A stretch of 64,000 bases of DNA from Coenobita brevimanus (Eukaryota > Arthropoda > Malacostraca > Decapoda > Coenobitidae). Numbering within the stretch: position 1 is the stretch's first letter; every line of letters starts with the position of its first letter. Where the stretch lies: contig CM064713.1 of assembly GCA_032717465.1 (NCBI GenBank), forward strand, positions 9,726,004 through 9,790,003. Direction: 5' to 3'. Both the position numbers and the translations under genes were made by a program. The notes below the pieces were generated by a model. The model had not been told where the DNA came from. It made no database searches and worked only from the letters and a program-made list of their open reading frames with translations. Shown here piece after piece: positions 34,228 through 48,906 of this stretch.

Positions 34228-36857
34228 ATTCCATGTGTACTCGTAAAGTAGTATGTATGTGTGTTTAAGGGTTTTGTGATCTTTTTCCCTTACTTAACCC
34301 AAGGCATCCCATTGACGCACGAGTACATCACAGTGATTTGTCACAGCTAGACCCATCGACTTACCAGTACGTCGTGCAATTGCAAGGTTCATAATTTGCA
34401 CAATTTTCGCGTGTGATTTTTGGTACATATACATGGGACACCTTCCTCTACAAGATGCCAGCCAGGGACAATGCCTTACCCCACATGAGCTCCCCTCCCC
34501 CTGCATGCCATTGTCTTCTGCAATTAACCTGTTACCAGTGACCTGGCCAATAAAGACATTCAGGGCCAGAGTGATTCCCCAGTCGATGACAATGTGGAGG
34601 ACAAAATTTACATAGCATTAACCCATCACGTCCCGAGCTATTTTGCACCTCCGACACCTCCCAATCCCTAGGTATTTTCGAAAATTTTTTTTGGTTAAAA
34701 CCTCTGCTTTTGGTGAGAAACATCGAAAATTCATAGACAAATCGCTCACCTGAGCTTTAAAATGCACGATCCAGGTAGCAATACCTCCTTACCTTACGGG
34801 GTTTTCTAACAGGCTGGCACCAAAGAAAATGAGTTCTATGGGAGGGTAACTATTTCACACCACTCATAAATGGTATTTATTTATTTACTTGGTACGAATT
34901 TATATGTAGTACGAGAGTATATTGGTTTTCAAACAGTATTATAGGCATTATAAGCATTGTTTCAATCACTAACTCATCACCATACCTGACCTTTTTTGCC
35001 ACATTACCTGATCATCATTTCTGACTGTTTCCTCCTCTAATGCTATGTAAACTTTGTCCTCCACATTGTCATCGATTGGGGAATCACTCTGGCCCTGAAT
35101 GTCTTTATTGGCCAGGTCACTGGTAACGGGTGAATTGCTGAGACAATGGCGTGCAGGGGGGTGGGAGGTTAGGCAGTGTAAGGCATTGTCCCTGCTTGGC
35201 ATCTTGTAGAGGAATAGAGGAAGGTGTCCCATGTATACGTACGAAAAATCACGCACGAAAATTGAAAATTGTGCAAATTATGAATCTTGCAATTGCTCAA
35301 CGTACCCGTATGTTGTCGGGACTGGCAAATGCAAAATGTTGCAACGTATCCATACGTCGACGGGACGCCTCGGGTTAAAGGAAGAATCAGTCAGAAATGA
35401 TGATCAGGTAATGTCGCCAAAAAAGGTCAGGTATGATGATGTGTTAGTGAGTGAAACAATGCTTATAATATCTATATTACTGTTTGAAAACCAATACACT
35501 CTCGTACGACATATAAATTCGTACCAAATAAATAAATAAATACCGTTTATGAGTGGTGTGGAATAGTTACCCTCTCATAGAACTCGTTTTCATTGGAGCC
35601 AGCCTCAAATAGTATGGCACATCAAGGTATGAGCCCTTCCAGGCATATACAGAACAAATCCAGTGGTTCACTCACCATCGCCGTTGTGGGACCTGTTGGC
35701 TCAGGAATTTCTGGGGAGAAGAACCAGAGGGCCAATGCACATTCCAGGTTTAAGTTAGCCTCAGTTGAATGGACTGTCTGGAGGGGTATATTCAACTCAT
35801 TGGTTCTCAGGTGGGGCCACATGCAGGTGGACCTCTTTGTAACCAAAGACACGATTCAGTTCCTGCCCTACATATCCGAGATGCACTGTATGCCAACAGG
35901 TGGCACGAATGTGAGAGAGGAGGACATTCATATACTTGTTTCCCTCACCTCCATCCAAAGTTCTAAAAGTAGTTAGCAATTTCATCCTTGACTGTCAGAA
36001 ATTTTCTCCTAGTACTAGAGAGCTGCAAAAGGTAAGCCCAAACCCATTGCCCCTGGGGATGGCATGCATCCTAACAGAGAAACTCCAAGCAACATTGAAC
36101 TTTTATGCATGGCATTTCTCCAGCGAGTTCTAACCTTCACCGAATTTCGTGGAGGATATGCTATGAACATTATGGGCCTCCTCCACCAATCCCTCTGGAC
36201 TGCTTTCCTCTGTTTCTGAGCAGAATAGAGAGGCCCTTCAATAACAGATCCCAGGTCCTGTCATTATCTCCACCAAGGAGATTATGTTTAACCCTGCCTT
36301 TGTTTGTTTGTCTGTCTGCCTGTCTGTTAGCAGGATTATTCAAAAAGTTATGAATAGATTTTGACTAAATTTTGTGGAACTGTGGGCCATGGCCCAAGTA
36401 ATAAATGACTAAATTTTGGATCGGATCCGAATCCGGAGTATCCCCCACAATATCTCCAAAATTTCTCAGTGATTTTCAGTGAAATTTTATGGAAAGGTTG
36501 GCCATGGACCAAGAAAGAACTGATTATATTTGGGGGTGGATCCGGAACCGGATCCTATATCCACGGATCTGGATCCGGATTCTGTATCCACAGATACGGA
36601 TACGGATCCTTTTTAATAGCAATGGCATTGGCGAAGATATGCGCTCTGTGAACGTTTTCTACTTCTATCGAGTTTGGTAAAGAGGAATGGCAGGATGGGG
36701 ACTGTCTTAGATTTGTGCACTGTTCCCAGCATGCACTATATTTGCACAGGATGGACTCGCGGTGTCCCTTTTGCCATCTCCAAGGTCGCTTGAAAAAAAA
36801 AAAAAAAAGAGAGAGAGAGAGAGAGAAGACTTCAAGCTTGCTCCTCTCACAATCCCA
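32853..36857 (+). repeat. Satellite unit 3
   Basis: Nested MITE at 34622-35374 (753 bp, one T fewer in each of two T-runs). The AAAT run near 35527 is one repeat shorter than in units 1-2, a state kept by all later units. Its closing (GA)n is the shortest of the array, giving the 4005-bp spacing. Confidence 0.93.
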
Positions 36858-38232
36858 GCCTCGCTCACAGTAGCAGTATCAATCAAAGGCCAAGGGCCAG
36901 ACACTGGATCTGTTGGCTCCAAATCTTCCCTGTCCCAGTCAAACTCCTCATTCAACAACCGGTTATAATGCTCTCTCCATGCATCTTTAATATCCTCACT
37001 GTTCACCACTACCCTTCCTTCATCATTCTTCACACACTGCTCACCTATGATATCCCGATTATCCCTGTTCACCTGACCTGCCATCCTAAAAATATTTTTC
37101 CTTTCCTCATGATTTAGGTTATCAAGTACTTGTCTCTGTGACTCAGACTTTGCCCTGTATACCTCTCTCCTAGCCCTACGCTTGGCAGCCAAATATTCCT
37201 CTTTGCTACCACCCTTCTTCCATTCCCGGAAAAGCCTTCTTTTCTCCTTAATTGCAGCTTCTACACCCTCATCCCACCACCAAGTTACTTTATGTCTTGG
37301 TGGTCCTCTTGTCCAGCCACATGTTACATCAGTAACTCTCAAGAAATTGTTCTTGAGGGCTCTGTACTGTTCATTAACGCCTCTGTCTACAGCTCCCTGT
37401 TCAGCCACCACTCTCCTCAACTCGCTATACTGTAGAAGGCATCCCTTACTACTTGGTTTTTCAGCTTCCATATTTTCCTCCTAGGTACATAAGTCCTCTT
37501 TTTCATCACTTGTTCTTTAAGCACCATATCACAAATCAATAGTTTGTGCTGCTGCACACACTCCTCACTTCCTATAACTTTAACATCCCTCACTAACCTC
37601 CTATCGGCCCTCCTAACCAGAAAATAATCTATCTGACTGCTATTTCCCCCAGACTCATACGTAATTAACCTACTGTCTCTTTTCCTAAAATATGTGTTGC
37701 ACACAATCATGTCCGTTGCCTCCCCAAACTCGAGTATCCTTTCCCCTTCTGCATTCCTTAGACCATATGCACATCCCCCATGCACTCCTTCATAACCTTG
37801 TGCTGCTTCATCTACATGACCATTTAAGTCCCCTCCCAGAATCACTATCTCATCATCCCGCATACCACCCACTACACGTATTAAATCATTCCAAAATCTA
37901 TCTTTCTCTGATTCATCCAATCCTGCCTGTGGAGCATATGCCGATATAATCACAGCTATCTTTCTTCCCAACAGAATTTTCACTACCAATATCCTATCGC
38001 TTACTCTCAAAACATTCATAACATATTCCACCCATTTCTCCACAACCATCACACCAACACCTCCATATCCATCTGTCCTCCCCTGCCAAAACAACTTATA
38101 GCAACAGTCTTTCCCAACAATCTTTCTGGCTGATCCACCCCTGTACCGGACTTCCTGCAAACACGCCACATCTACAAACCTCCTACTGAATGCATCAACG
38201 ACTTCCCCTGCTCTTCCCCTCAAACTTCCCAC
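36858..38232 (-). pseudogene. LINE-R EN + linker fragment, unit 4
   Basis: The endonuclease frame is extended at its N-terminus to 38316 by the one-base loss in the T-run, reading through the usual TWNVGSLRGR block. The extra 28 residues derive from flanking sequence and have no domain. Confidence 0.78.
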
Positions 38233-40804
38233 ATTCCATGTGTACTCGTAAAGTAGTATGTATGTGTGTTTAAGGGTTTTGTGATCTTTTCCCTTACTTA
38301 ACCCAAGGCATCCCATTGACGCACGAGTACATCACAGTGATTTGTCACAGCTAGACCCATCGACTTACCAGTACGTCGTGCAATTGCAAGGTTCATAATT
38401 TGCACAATTTTCGCGTGTGATTTTTGGTACATATACATGGGACACCTTCCTCTACAAGATGCCAGCCAGGGACAATGCCTTACCCCACATGAGCTCCCCT
38501 CCCCCTGCATGCCATTGTCTTCTGCAATTAACCTGTTACCAGTGACCTGGCCAATAAAGACATTCAGGGCCAGAGTGATTCCCCAGTCGATGACAATGTG
38601 GAGGACAAAATTTACATAGCATTAACCCATCACGTCCCGAGCTATTTTGCACCTCCGACACCTCCCAATCCCTAGGTATTTTCGAAAAAATTTTTTTGGT
38701 TAAAACCTCTGCTTTTGGTGAGAAACATCGAAAATTCATAGACAAATCGCTCACCTGAGCTTTAAAATGCACGATCCAGGTAGCAATACCTCCTTACCTT
38801 ACGGGGTTTTCTAACAGGCTGGCACCAAAGAAAATGAGTTCTATGGGAGGGTAACTATTTCACACCACTCATAAATGGTATTTATTTATTTACTTGGTAC
38901 GAATTTATATGTAGTACGAGAGTATATTGGTTTTCAAACAGTATTATAGGCATTATAAGCATTGTTTCAATCACTAACTCATCACCATACCTGACCTTTT
39001 TTTGCCACATTACCTGATCATCATTTCTGACTGTTTCCTCCTCTAATGCTATGTAAACTTTGTCCTCCACATTGTCATCGATTGGGGAATCACTCTGGCC
39101 CTGAATGTCTTTATTGGCCAGGTCACTGGTAACGGGTGAATTGCTGAGACAATGGCGTGCAGGGGGGTGGGAGGTTAGGCAGTGTAAGGCATTGTCCCTG
39201 CTTGGCATCTTGTAGAGGAATAGAGGAAGGTGTCCCATGTATACGTACGAAAAATCACGCACGAAAATTGAAAATTGTGCAAATTATGAATCTTGCAATT
39301 GCTCAACGTACCCGTATGTTGTCGGGACTGGCAAATGCAAAATGTTGCAACGTATCCATACGTCGACGGGACGCCTCGGGTTAAAGGAAGAATCAGTCAG
39401 AAATGATGATCAGGTAATGTCGCCAAAAAAGCTCAGGTATGATGATGTGTTAGTGAGTGAAACAATGCTTATAATATCTATATTACTGTTTGAAAACCAA
39501 TACACTCTCGTACGACATATAAATTCGTACCAAATAAATAAATAAATACCGTTTATGAGTGGTGTGGAATAGTTACCCTCTCATAGAACTCGTTTTCATT
39601 GGAGCCAGCCTCAAATAGTATGGCACATCAAGGTATGAGCCCTTCCAGGCATATACAGAACAAATCCAGTGGTTCACTCACCATCGCCGTTGTGGGACCT
39701 GTTGGCTCAGGAATTTCTGGGGAGAAGAACCAGAGGGCCAATGCACATTCCAGGTTTAAGTTAGCCTCAGTTGAATGGACTGTCTGGAGGGGTATATTCA
39801 ACTCATTGGTTCTCAGGTGGGGCCACATGCAGGTGGACCTCTTTGTAACCAAAGACACGATTCAGTTCCTGCCCTACATATCCGAGATGCACTGTATGCC
39901 AACAGGTGGCACGAATGTGAGAGAGGAGGACATTCATATACTTGTTTCCCTCACCTCCATCCAAAGTTCTAAAAGTAGTTAGCAATTTCATCCTTGACTG
40001 TCAGAAATTTTCTCCTAGTACTAGAGAGCTGCAAAAGGTAAGCCCAAACCCATTGCCCCTGGGGATGGCATGCATCCTAACAGAGAAACTCCAAGCAACA
40101 TTGAACTTTTATGCATGGCATTTCTCCAGCGAGTTCTAACCTTCACCGAATTTCGTGGAGGATATGCTATGAACATTATGGGCCTCCTCCACCAATCCCT
40201 CTGGACTGCTTTCCTCTGTTTCTGAGCAGAATAGAGAGGCCCTTCAATAACAGATCCCAGGTCCTGTCATTATCTCCACCAAGGAGATTATGTTTAACCC
40301 TGCCTTTGTTTGTTTGTCTGTCTGCCTGTCTGTTAGCAGGATTATTCAAAAAGTTATGAATAGATTTTGACTAAATTTTGTGGAACTGTGGGCCATGGCC
40401 CAAGTAATAAATGACTAAATTTTGGATCGGATCCGAATCCGGAGTATCCCCCACAATATCTCCAAAATTTCTCAGTGATTTTCAGTGAAATTTTATGGAA
40501 AGGTTGGCCATGGACCAAGAAAGAACTGATTATATTTGGGGGTGGATCCGGAACCGGATCCTATATCCACGGATCTGGATCCGGATTCTGTATCCACAGA
40601 TACGGATACGGATCCTTTTTAATAGCAATGGCATTGGCGAAGATATGCGCTCTGTGAACGTTTTCTACTTCTATCGAGTTTGGTAAAGAGGAATGGCAGG
40701 ATGGGGACTGTCTTAGATTTGTGCACTGTTCCCAGCATGCACTATATTTGCACAGGATGGACTCGCGGTGTCCCTTTTGCCATCTCCAAGGTCGCTTAAA
40801 AAAA

Positions 40805-40844
<40 letters not shown>

Positions 40845-40872
40845 CTTCAAGCTTGCTCCTCTCACAATCCCA
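36858..40872 (+). repeat. Satellite unit 4
   Basis: Nested MITE at 38626-39380. Carries AGCTCAGG (39430) where units 1-3 and 5 have AGGTCAGG. A T is lost near 38288, which opens the endonuclease frame upstream. Confidence 0.93.
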
Positions 40873-42247
40873 GCCTCGCTCACAGTAGCAGTATCAATCA
40901 AAGGCCAAGGGCCAGACACTGGATCTGTTGGCTCCAAATCTTCCCTGTCCCAGTCAAACTCCTCATTCAACAACCGGTTATAATGCTCTCTCCATGCATC
41001 TTTAATATCCTCACTGTTCACCACTACCCTTCCTTCATCATTCTTCACACACTGCTCACCTATGATATCCCGATTATCCCTGTTCACCTGACCTGCCATC
41101 CTAAAAATATTTTTCCTTTCCTCATGATTTAGGTTATCAAGTACTTGTCTCTGTGACTCAGACTTTGCCCTGTATACCTCTCTCCTAGCCCTACGCTTGG
41201 CAGCCAAATATTCCTCTTTGCTACCACCCTTCTTCCATTCCCGGAAAAGCCTTCTTTTCTCCTTAATTGCAGCTTCTACACCCTCATCCCACCACCAAGT
41301 TACTTTATGTCTTGGTGGTCCTCTTGTCCAGCCACATGTTACATCAGTAACTCTCAAGAAATTGTTCTTGAGGGCTCTGTACTGTTCATTAACGCCTCTG
41401 TCTACAGCTCCCTGTTCAGCCACCACTCTCCTCAACTCGCTATACTGTAGAAGGCATCCCTTACTACTTGGTTTTTCAGCTTCCATATTTTCCTCCTAGG
41501 TACATAAGTCCTCTTTTTCATCACTTGTTCTTTAAGCACCATATCACAAATCAATAGTTTGTGCTGCTGCACACACTCCTCACTTCCTATAACTTTAACA
41601 TCCCTCACTAACCTCCTATCGGCCCTCCTAACCAGAAAATAATCTATCTGACTGCTATTTCCCCCAGACTCATACGTAATTAACCTACTGTCTCTTTTCC
41701 TAAAATATGTGTTGCACACAATCATGTCCGTTGCCTCCCCAAACTCGAGTATCCTTTCCCCTTCTGCATTCCTTAGACCATATGCACATCCCCCATGCAC
41801 TCCTTCATAACCTTGTGCTGCTTCATCTACATGACCATTTAAGTCCCCTCCCAGAATCACTATCTCATCATCCCGCATACCACCCACTACACGTATTAAA
41901 TCATTCCAAAATCTATCTTTCTCTGATTCATCCAATCCTGCCTGTGGAGCATATGCCGATATAATCACAGCTATCTTTCTTCCCAACAGAATTTTCACTA
42001 CCAATATCCTATCGCTTACTCTCAAAACATTCATAACATATTCCACCCATTTCTCCACAACCATCACACCAACACCTCCATATCCATCTGTCCTCCCCTG
42101 CCAAAACAACTTATAGCAACAGTCTTTCCCAACAATCTTTCTGGCTGATCCACCCCTGTACCGGACTTCCTGCAAACACGCCACATCTACAAACCTCCTA
42201 CTGAATGCATCAACGACTTCCCCTGCTCTTCCCCTCAAACTTCCCAC
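40873..42247 (-). pseudogene. LINE-R EN + linker fragment, unit 5
   Basis: Endonuclease frame 42247-41432; linker frame from 41486 reads past the junction into the GA tract. Split by the five-base insertion. Confidence 0.8.
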
Positions 42248-44821
42248 ATTCCATGTGTACTCGTAAAGTAGTATGTATGTGTGTTTAAGGGTTTTGTGAT
42301 CTTTTTCCCTTACTTAACCCAAGGCATCCCATTGACGCACGAGTACATCACAGTGATTTGTCACAGCTAGACCCATCGACTTACCAGTACGTCGTGCAAT
42401 TGCAAGGTTCATAATTTGCACAATTTTCGCGTGTGATTTTTGGTACATATACATGGGACACCTTCCTCTACAAGATGCCAGCCAGGGACAATGCCTTACC
42501 CCACATGAGCTCCCCTCCCCCTGCATGCCATTGTCTTCTGCAATTAACCTGTTACCAGTGACCTGGCCAATAAAGACATTCAGGGCCAGAGTGATTCCCC
42601 AGTCGATGACAATGTGGAGGACAAAATTTACATAGCATTAACCCATCACGTCCCGAGCTATTTTGCACCTCCGACACCTCCCAATCCCTAGGTATTTTCG
42701 AAAATTTTTTTTTGGTTAAAACCTCTGCTTTTGGTGAGAAACATCGAAAATTCATAGACAAATCGCTCACCTGAGCTTTAAAATGCACGATCCAGGTAGC
42801 AATACCTCCTTACCTTACGGGGTTTTCTAACAGGCTGGCACCAAAGAAAATGAGTTCTATGGGAGGGTAACTATTTCACACCACTCATAAATGGTATTTA
42901 TTTATTTACTTGGTACGAATTTATATGTAGTACGAGAGTATATTGGTTTTCAAACAGTATTATAGGCATTATAAGCATTGTTTCAATCACTAACTCATCA
43001 CCATACCTGACCTTTTTTTGCCACATTACCTGATCATCATTTCTGACTGTTTCCTCCTCTAATGCTATGTAAACTTTGTCCTCCACATTGTCATCGATTG
43101 GGGAATCACTCTGGCCCTGAATGTCTTTATTGGCCAGGTCACTGGTAACGGGTGAATTGCTGAGACAATGGCGTGCAGGGGGGTGGGAGGTTAGGCAGTG
43201 TAAGGCATTGTCCCTGCTTGGCATCTTGTAGAGGAATAGAGGAAGGTGTCCCATGTATACGTACGAAAAATCACGCACGAAAATTGAAAATTGTGCAAAT
43301 TATGAATCTTGCAATTGCTCAACGTACCCGTATGTTGTCGGGACTGGCAAATGCAAAATGTTGCAACGTATCCATACGTCGACGGGACGCCTCGGGTTAA
43401 AGGAAGAATCAGTCAGAAATGATGATCAGGTAATGTCGCCAAAAAAGGTCAGGTATGATGATGTGTTAGTGAGTGAAACAATGCTTATAATATCTATATT
43501 ACTGTTTGAAAACCAATACACTCTCGTACGACATATAAATTCGTACCAAATAAATAAATAAATACCGTTTATGAGTGGTGTGGAATAGTTACCCTCTCAT
43601 AGAACTCGTTTTCATTGGAGCCAGCCTCAAATAGTATGGCACATCAAGGTATGAGCCCTTCCAGGCATATACAGAACAAATCCAGTGGTTCACTCACCAT
43701 CGCCGTTGTGGGACCTGTTGGCTCAGGAATTTCTGGGGAGAAGAACCAGAGGGCCAATGCACATTCCAGGTTTAAGTTAGCCTCAGTTGAATGGACTGTC
43801 TGGAGGGGTATATTCAACTCATTGGTTCTCAGGTGGGGCCACATGCAGGTGGACCTCTTTGTAACCAAAGACACGATTCAGTTCCTGCCCTACATATCCG
43901 AGATGCACTGTATGCCAACAGGTGGCACGAATGTGAGAGAGGAGGACATTCATATACTTGTTTCCCTCACCTCCATCCAAAGTTCTAAAAGTAGTTAGCA
44001 ATTTCATCCTTGACTGTCAGAAATTTTCTCCTAGTACTAGAGAGCTGCAAAAGGTAAGCCCAAACCCATTGCCCCTGGGGATGGCATGCATCCTAACAGA
44101 GAAACTCCAAGCAACATTGAACTTTTATGCATGGCATTTCTCCAGCGAGTTCTAACCTTCACCGAATTTCGTGGAGGATATGCTATGAACATTATGGGCC
44201 TCCTCCACCAATCCCTCTGGACTGCTTTCCTCTGTTTCTGAGCAGAATAGAGAGGCCCTTCAATAACAGATCCCAGGTCCTGTCATTATCTCCACCAAGG
44301 AGATTATGTTTAACCCTGCCTTTGTTTGTTTGTCTGTCTGCCTGTCTGTTAGCAGGATTATTCAAAAAGTTATGAATAGATTTTGACTAAATTTTGTGGA
44401 ACTGTGGGCCATGGCCCAAGTAATAAATGACTAAATTTTGGATCGGATCCGAATCCGGAGTATCCCCCACAATATCTCCAAAATTTCTCAGTGATTTTCA
44501 GTGAAATTTTATGGAAAGGTTGGCCATGGACCAAGAAAGAACTGATTATATTTGGGGGTGGATCCGGAACCGGATCCTATATCCACGGATCTGGATCCGG
44601 ATTCTGTATCCACAGATACGGATACGGATCCTTTTTAATAGCAATGGCATTGGCGAAGATATGCGCTCTGTGAACGTTTTCTACTTCTATCGAGTTTGGT
44701 AAAGAGGAATGGCAGGATGGGGACTGTCTTAGATTTGTGCACTGTTCCCAGCATGCACTATATTTGCACAGGATGGACTCGCGGTGTCCCTTTTGCCATC
44801 TCCAAGGTCGCTTGAAAAAAA

Positions 44822-44861
<40 letters not shown>

Positions 44862-44889
44862 CTTCAAGCTTGCTCCTCTCACAATCCCA
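40873..44889 (+). repeat. Satellite unit 5
   Basis: Nested MITE at 42642-43396. Has the AGGTCAGG state like units 1-3, although its neighbours 4 and 6 have AGCTCAGG. This suggests exchange between non-adjacent units. Confidence 0.93.
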
Positions 44890-46264
44890 GCCTCGCTCAC
44901 AGTAGCAGTATCAATCAAAGGCCAAGGGCCAGACACTGGATCTGTTGGCTCCAAATCTTCCCTGTCCCAGTCAAACTCCTCATTCAACAACCGGTTATAA
45001 TGCTCTCTCCATGCATCTTTAATATCCTCACTGTTCACCACTACCCTTCCTTCATCATTCTTCACACACTGCTCACCTATGATATCCCGATTATCCCTGT
45101 TCACCTGACCTGCCATCCTAAAAATATTTTTCCTTTCCTCATGATTTAGGTTATCAAGTACTTGTCTCTGTGACTCAGACTTTGCCCTGTATACCTCTCT
45201 CCTAGCCCTACGCTTGGCAGCCAAATATTCCTCTTTGCTACCACCCTTCTTCCATTCCCGGAAAAGCCTTCTTTTCTCCTTAATTGCAGCTTCTACACCC
45301 TCATCCCACCACCAAGTTACTTTATGTCTTGGTGGTCCTCTTGTCCAGCCACATGTTACATCAGTAACTCTCAAGAAATTGTTCTTGAGGGCTCTGTACT
45401 GTTCATTAACGCCTCTGTCTACAGCTCCCTGTTCAGCCACCACTCTCCTCAACTCGCTATACTGTAGAAGGCATCCCTTACTACTTGGTTTTTCAGCTTC
45501 CATATTTTCCTCCTAGGTACATAAGTCCTCTTTTTCATCACTTGTTCTTTAAGCACCATATCACAAATCAATAGTTTGTGCTGCTGCACACACTCCTCAC
45601 TTCCTATAACTTTAACATCCCTCACTAACCTCCTATCGGCCCTCCTAACCAGAAAATAATCTATCTGACTGCTATTTCCCCCAGACTCATACGTAATTAA
45701 CCTACTGTCTCTTTTCCTAAAATATGTGTTGCACACAATCATGTCCGTTGCCTCCCCAAACTCGAGTATCCTTTCCCCTTCTGCATTCCTTAGACCATAT
45801 GCACATCCCCCATGCACTCCTTCATAACCTTGTGCTGCTTCATCTACATGACCATTTAAGTCCCCTCCCAGAATCACTATCTCATCATCCCGCATACCAC
45901 CCACTACACGTATTAAATCATTCCAAAATCTATCTTTCTCTGATTCATCCAATCCTGCCTGTGGAGCATATGCCGATATAATCACAGCTATCTTTCTTCC
46001 CAACAGAATTTTCACTACCAATATCCTATCGCTTACTCTCAAAACATTCATAACATATTCCACCCATTTCTCCACAACCATCACACCAACACCTCCATAT
46101 CCATCTGTCCTCCCCTGCCAAAACAACTTATAGCAACAGTCTTTCCCAACAATCTTTCTGGCTGATCCACCCCTGTACCGGACTTCCTGCAAACACGCCA
46201 CATCTACAAACCTCCTACTGAATGCATCAACGACTTCCCCTGCTCTTCCCCTCAAACTTCCCAC
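44890..46264 (-). pseudogene. LINE-R EN + linker fragment, unit 6
   Basis: Endonuclease frame 46264-45449. The linker frame from 45503 runs through the junction to 44577, making a 308-codon chimera whose last ~100 residues come from the satellite junction and are not a real domain. Confidence 0.8.
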
Positions 46265-48838
46265 ATTCCATGTGTACTCGTAAAGTAGTATGTATGTGTG
46301 TTTAAGGGTTTTGTGATCTTTTTCCCTTACTTAACCCAAGGCATCCCATTGACGCACGAGTACATCACAGTGATTTGTCACAGCTAGACCCATCGACTTA
46401 CCAGTACGTCGTGCAATTGCAAGGTTCATAATTTGCACAATTTTCGCGTGTGATTTTTGGTACATATACATGGGACACCTTCCTCTACAAGATGCCAGCC
46501 AGGGACAATGCCTTACCCCACATGAGCTCCCCTCCCCCTGCATGCCATTGTCTTCTGCAATTAACCTGTTACCAGTGACCTGGCCAATAAAGACATTCAG
46601 GGCCAGAGTGATTCCCCAGTCGATGACAATGTGGAGGACAAAATTTACATAGCATTAACCCATCACGTCCCGAGCTATTTTGCACCTCCGACACCTCCCA
46701 ATCCCTAGGTATTTTCGAAAATTTTTTTTGGTTAAAACCTCTGCTTTTGGTGAGAAACATCGAAAATTCATAGACAAATCGCTCACCTGAGCTTTAAAAT
46801 GCACGATCCAGGTAGCAATACCTCCTTACCTTACGGGGTTTTCTAACAGGCTGGCACCAAAGAAAATGAGTTCTATGGGAGGGTAACTATTTCACACCAC
46901 TCATAAATGGTATTTATTTATTTACTTGGTACGAATTTATATGTAGTACGAGAGTATATTGGTTTTCAAACAGTATTATAGGCATTATAAGCATTGTTTC
47001 AATCACTAACTCATCACCATACCTGACCTTTTTTGCCACATTACCTGATCATCATTTCTGACTGTTTCCTCCTCTAATGCTATGTAAACTTTGTCCTCCA
47101 CATTGTCATCGATTGGGGAATCACTCTGGCCCTGAATGTCTTTATTGGCCAGGTCACTGGTAACGGGTGAATTGCTGAGACAATGGCGTGCAGGGGGGTG
47201 GGAGGTTAGGCAGTGTAAGGCATTGTCCCTGCTTGGCATCTTGTAGAGGAATAGAGGAAGGTGTCCCATGTATACGTACGAAAAATCACGCACGAAAATT
47301 GAAAATTGTGCAAATTATGAATCTTGCAATTGCTCAACGTACCCGTATGTTGTCGGGACTGGCAAATGCAAAATGTTGCAACGTATCCATACGTCGACGG
47401 GACGCCTCGGGTTAAAGGAAGAATCAGTCAGAAATGATGATCAGGTAATGTCGCCAAAAAAGCTCAGGTATGATGATGTGTTAGTGAGTGAAACAATGCT
47501 TATAATATCTATATTACTGTTTGAAAACCAATACACTCTCGTACGACATATAAATTCGTACCAAATAAATAAATAAATACCGTTTATGAGTGGTGTGGAA
47601 TAGTTACCCTCTCATAGAACTCGTTTTCATTGGAGCCAGCCTCAAATAGTATGGCACATCAAGGTATGAGCCCTTCCAGGCATATACAGAACAAATCCAG
47701 TGGTTCACTCACCATCGCCGTTGTGGGACCTGTTGGCTCAGGAATTTCTGGGGAGAAGAACCAGAGGGCCAATGCACATTCCAGGTTTAAGTTAGCCTCA
47801 GTTGAATGGACTGTCTGGAGGGGTATATTCAACTCATTGGTTCTCAGGTGGGGCCACATGCAGGTGGACCTCTTTGTAACCAAAGACACGATTCAGTTCC
47901 TGCCCTACATATCCGAGATGCACTGTATGCCAACAGGTGGCACGAATGTGAGAGAGGAGGACATTCATATACTTGTTTCCCTCACCTCCATCCAAAGTTC
48001 TAAAAGTAGTTAGCAATTTCATCCTTGACTGTCAGAAATTTTCTCCTAGTACTAGAGAGCTGCAAAAGGTAAGCCCAAACCCATTGCCCCTGGGGATGGC
48101 ATGCATCCTAACAGAGAAACTCCAAGCAACATTGAACTTTTATGCATGGCATTTCTCCAGCGAGTTCTAACCTTCACCGAATTTCGTGGAGGATATGCTA
48201 TGAACATTATGGGCCTCCTCCACCAATCCCTCTGGACTGCTTTCCTCTGTTTCTGAGCAGAATAGAGAGGCCCTTCAATAACAGATCCCAGGTCCTGTCA
48301 TTATCTCCACCAAGGAGATTATGTTTAACCCTGCCTTTGTTTGTTTGTCTGTCTGCCTGTCTGTTAGCAGGATTATTCAAAAAGTTATGAATAGATTTTG
48401 ACTAAATTTTGTGGAACTGTGGGCCATGGCCCAAGTAATAAATGACTAAATTTTGGATCGGATCCGAATCCGGAGTATCCCCCACAATATCTCCAAAATT
48501 TCTCAGTGATTTTCAGTGAAATTTTATGGAAAGGTTGGCCATGGACCAAGAAAGAACTGATTATATTTGGGGGTGGATCCGGAACCGGATCCTATATCCA
48601 CGGATCTGGATCCGGATTCTGTATCCACAGATACGGATACGGATCCTTTTTAATAGCAATGGCATTGGCGAAGATATGCGCTCTGTGAACGTTTTCTACT
48701 TCTATCGAGTTTGGTAAAGAGGAATGGCAGGATGGGGACTGTCTTAGATTTGTGCACTGTTCCCAGCATGCACTATATTTGCACAGGATGGACTCGCGGT
48801 GTCCCTTTTGCCATCTCCAAGGTCGCTTGAAAAAAAAA

Positions 48839-48878
<40 letters not shown>

Positions 48879-48906
48879 CTTCAAGCTTGCTCCTCTCACA
48901 ATCCCA
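44890..48906 (+). repeat. Satellite unit 6
   Basis: Nested MITE at 46659-47411 (753 bp, short T-runs as in unit 3). AGCTCAGG state. Spacing to both neighbours is exactly 4017 bp. Confidence 0.93.

Noticed and set aside
44577..45503. A 308-codon minus-strand ORF crossing a satellite junction (similar ones at 28522, 32690, 36707, 40713, 48744, 52792 and 56775)
   Set aside because: It fuses the LINE-R linker to translated GA/A tract and unrelated repeat. Its open frame depends on microsatellite length, so it is chimeric.
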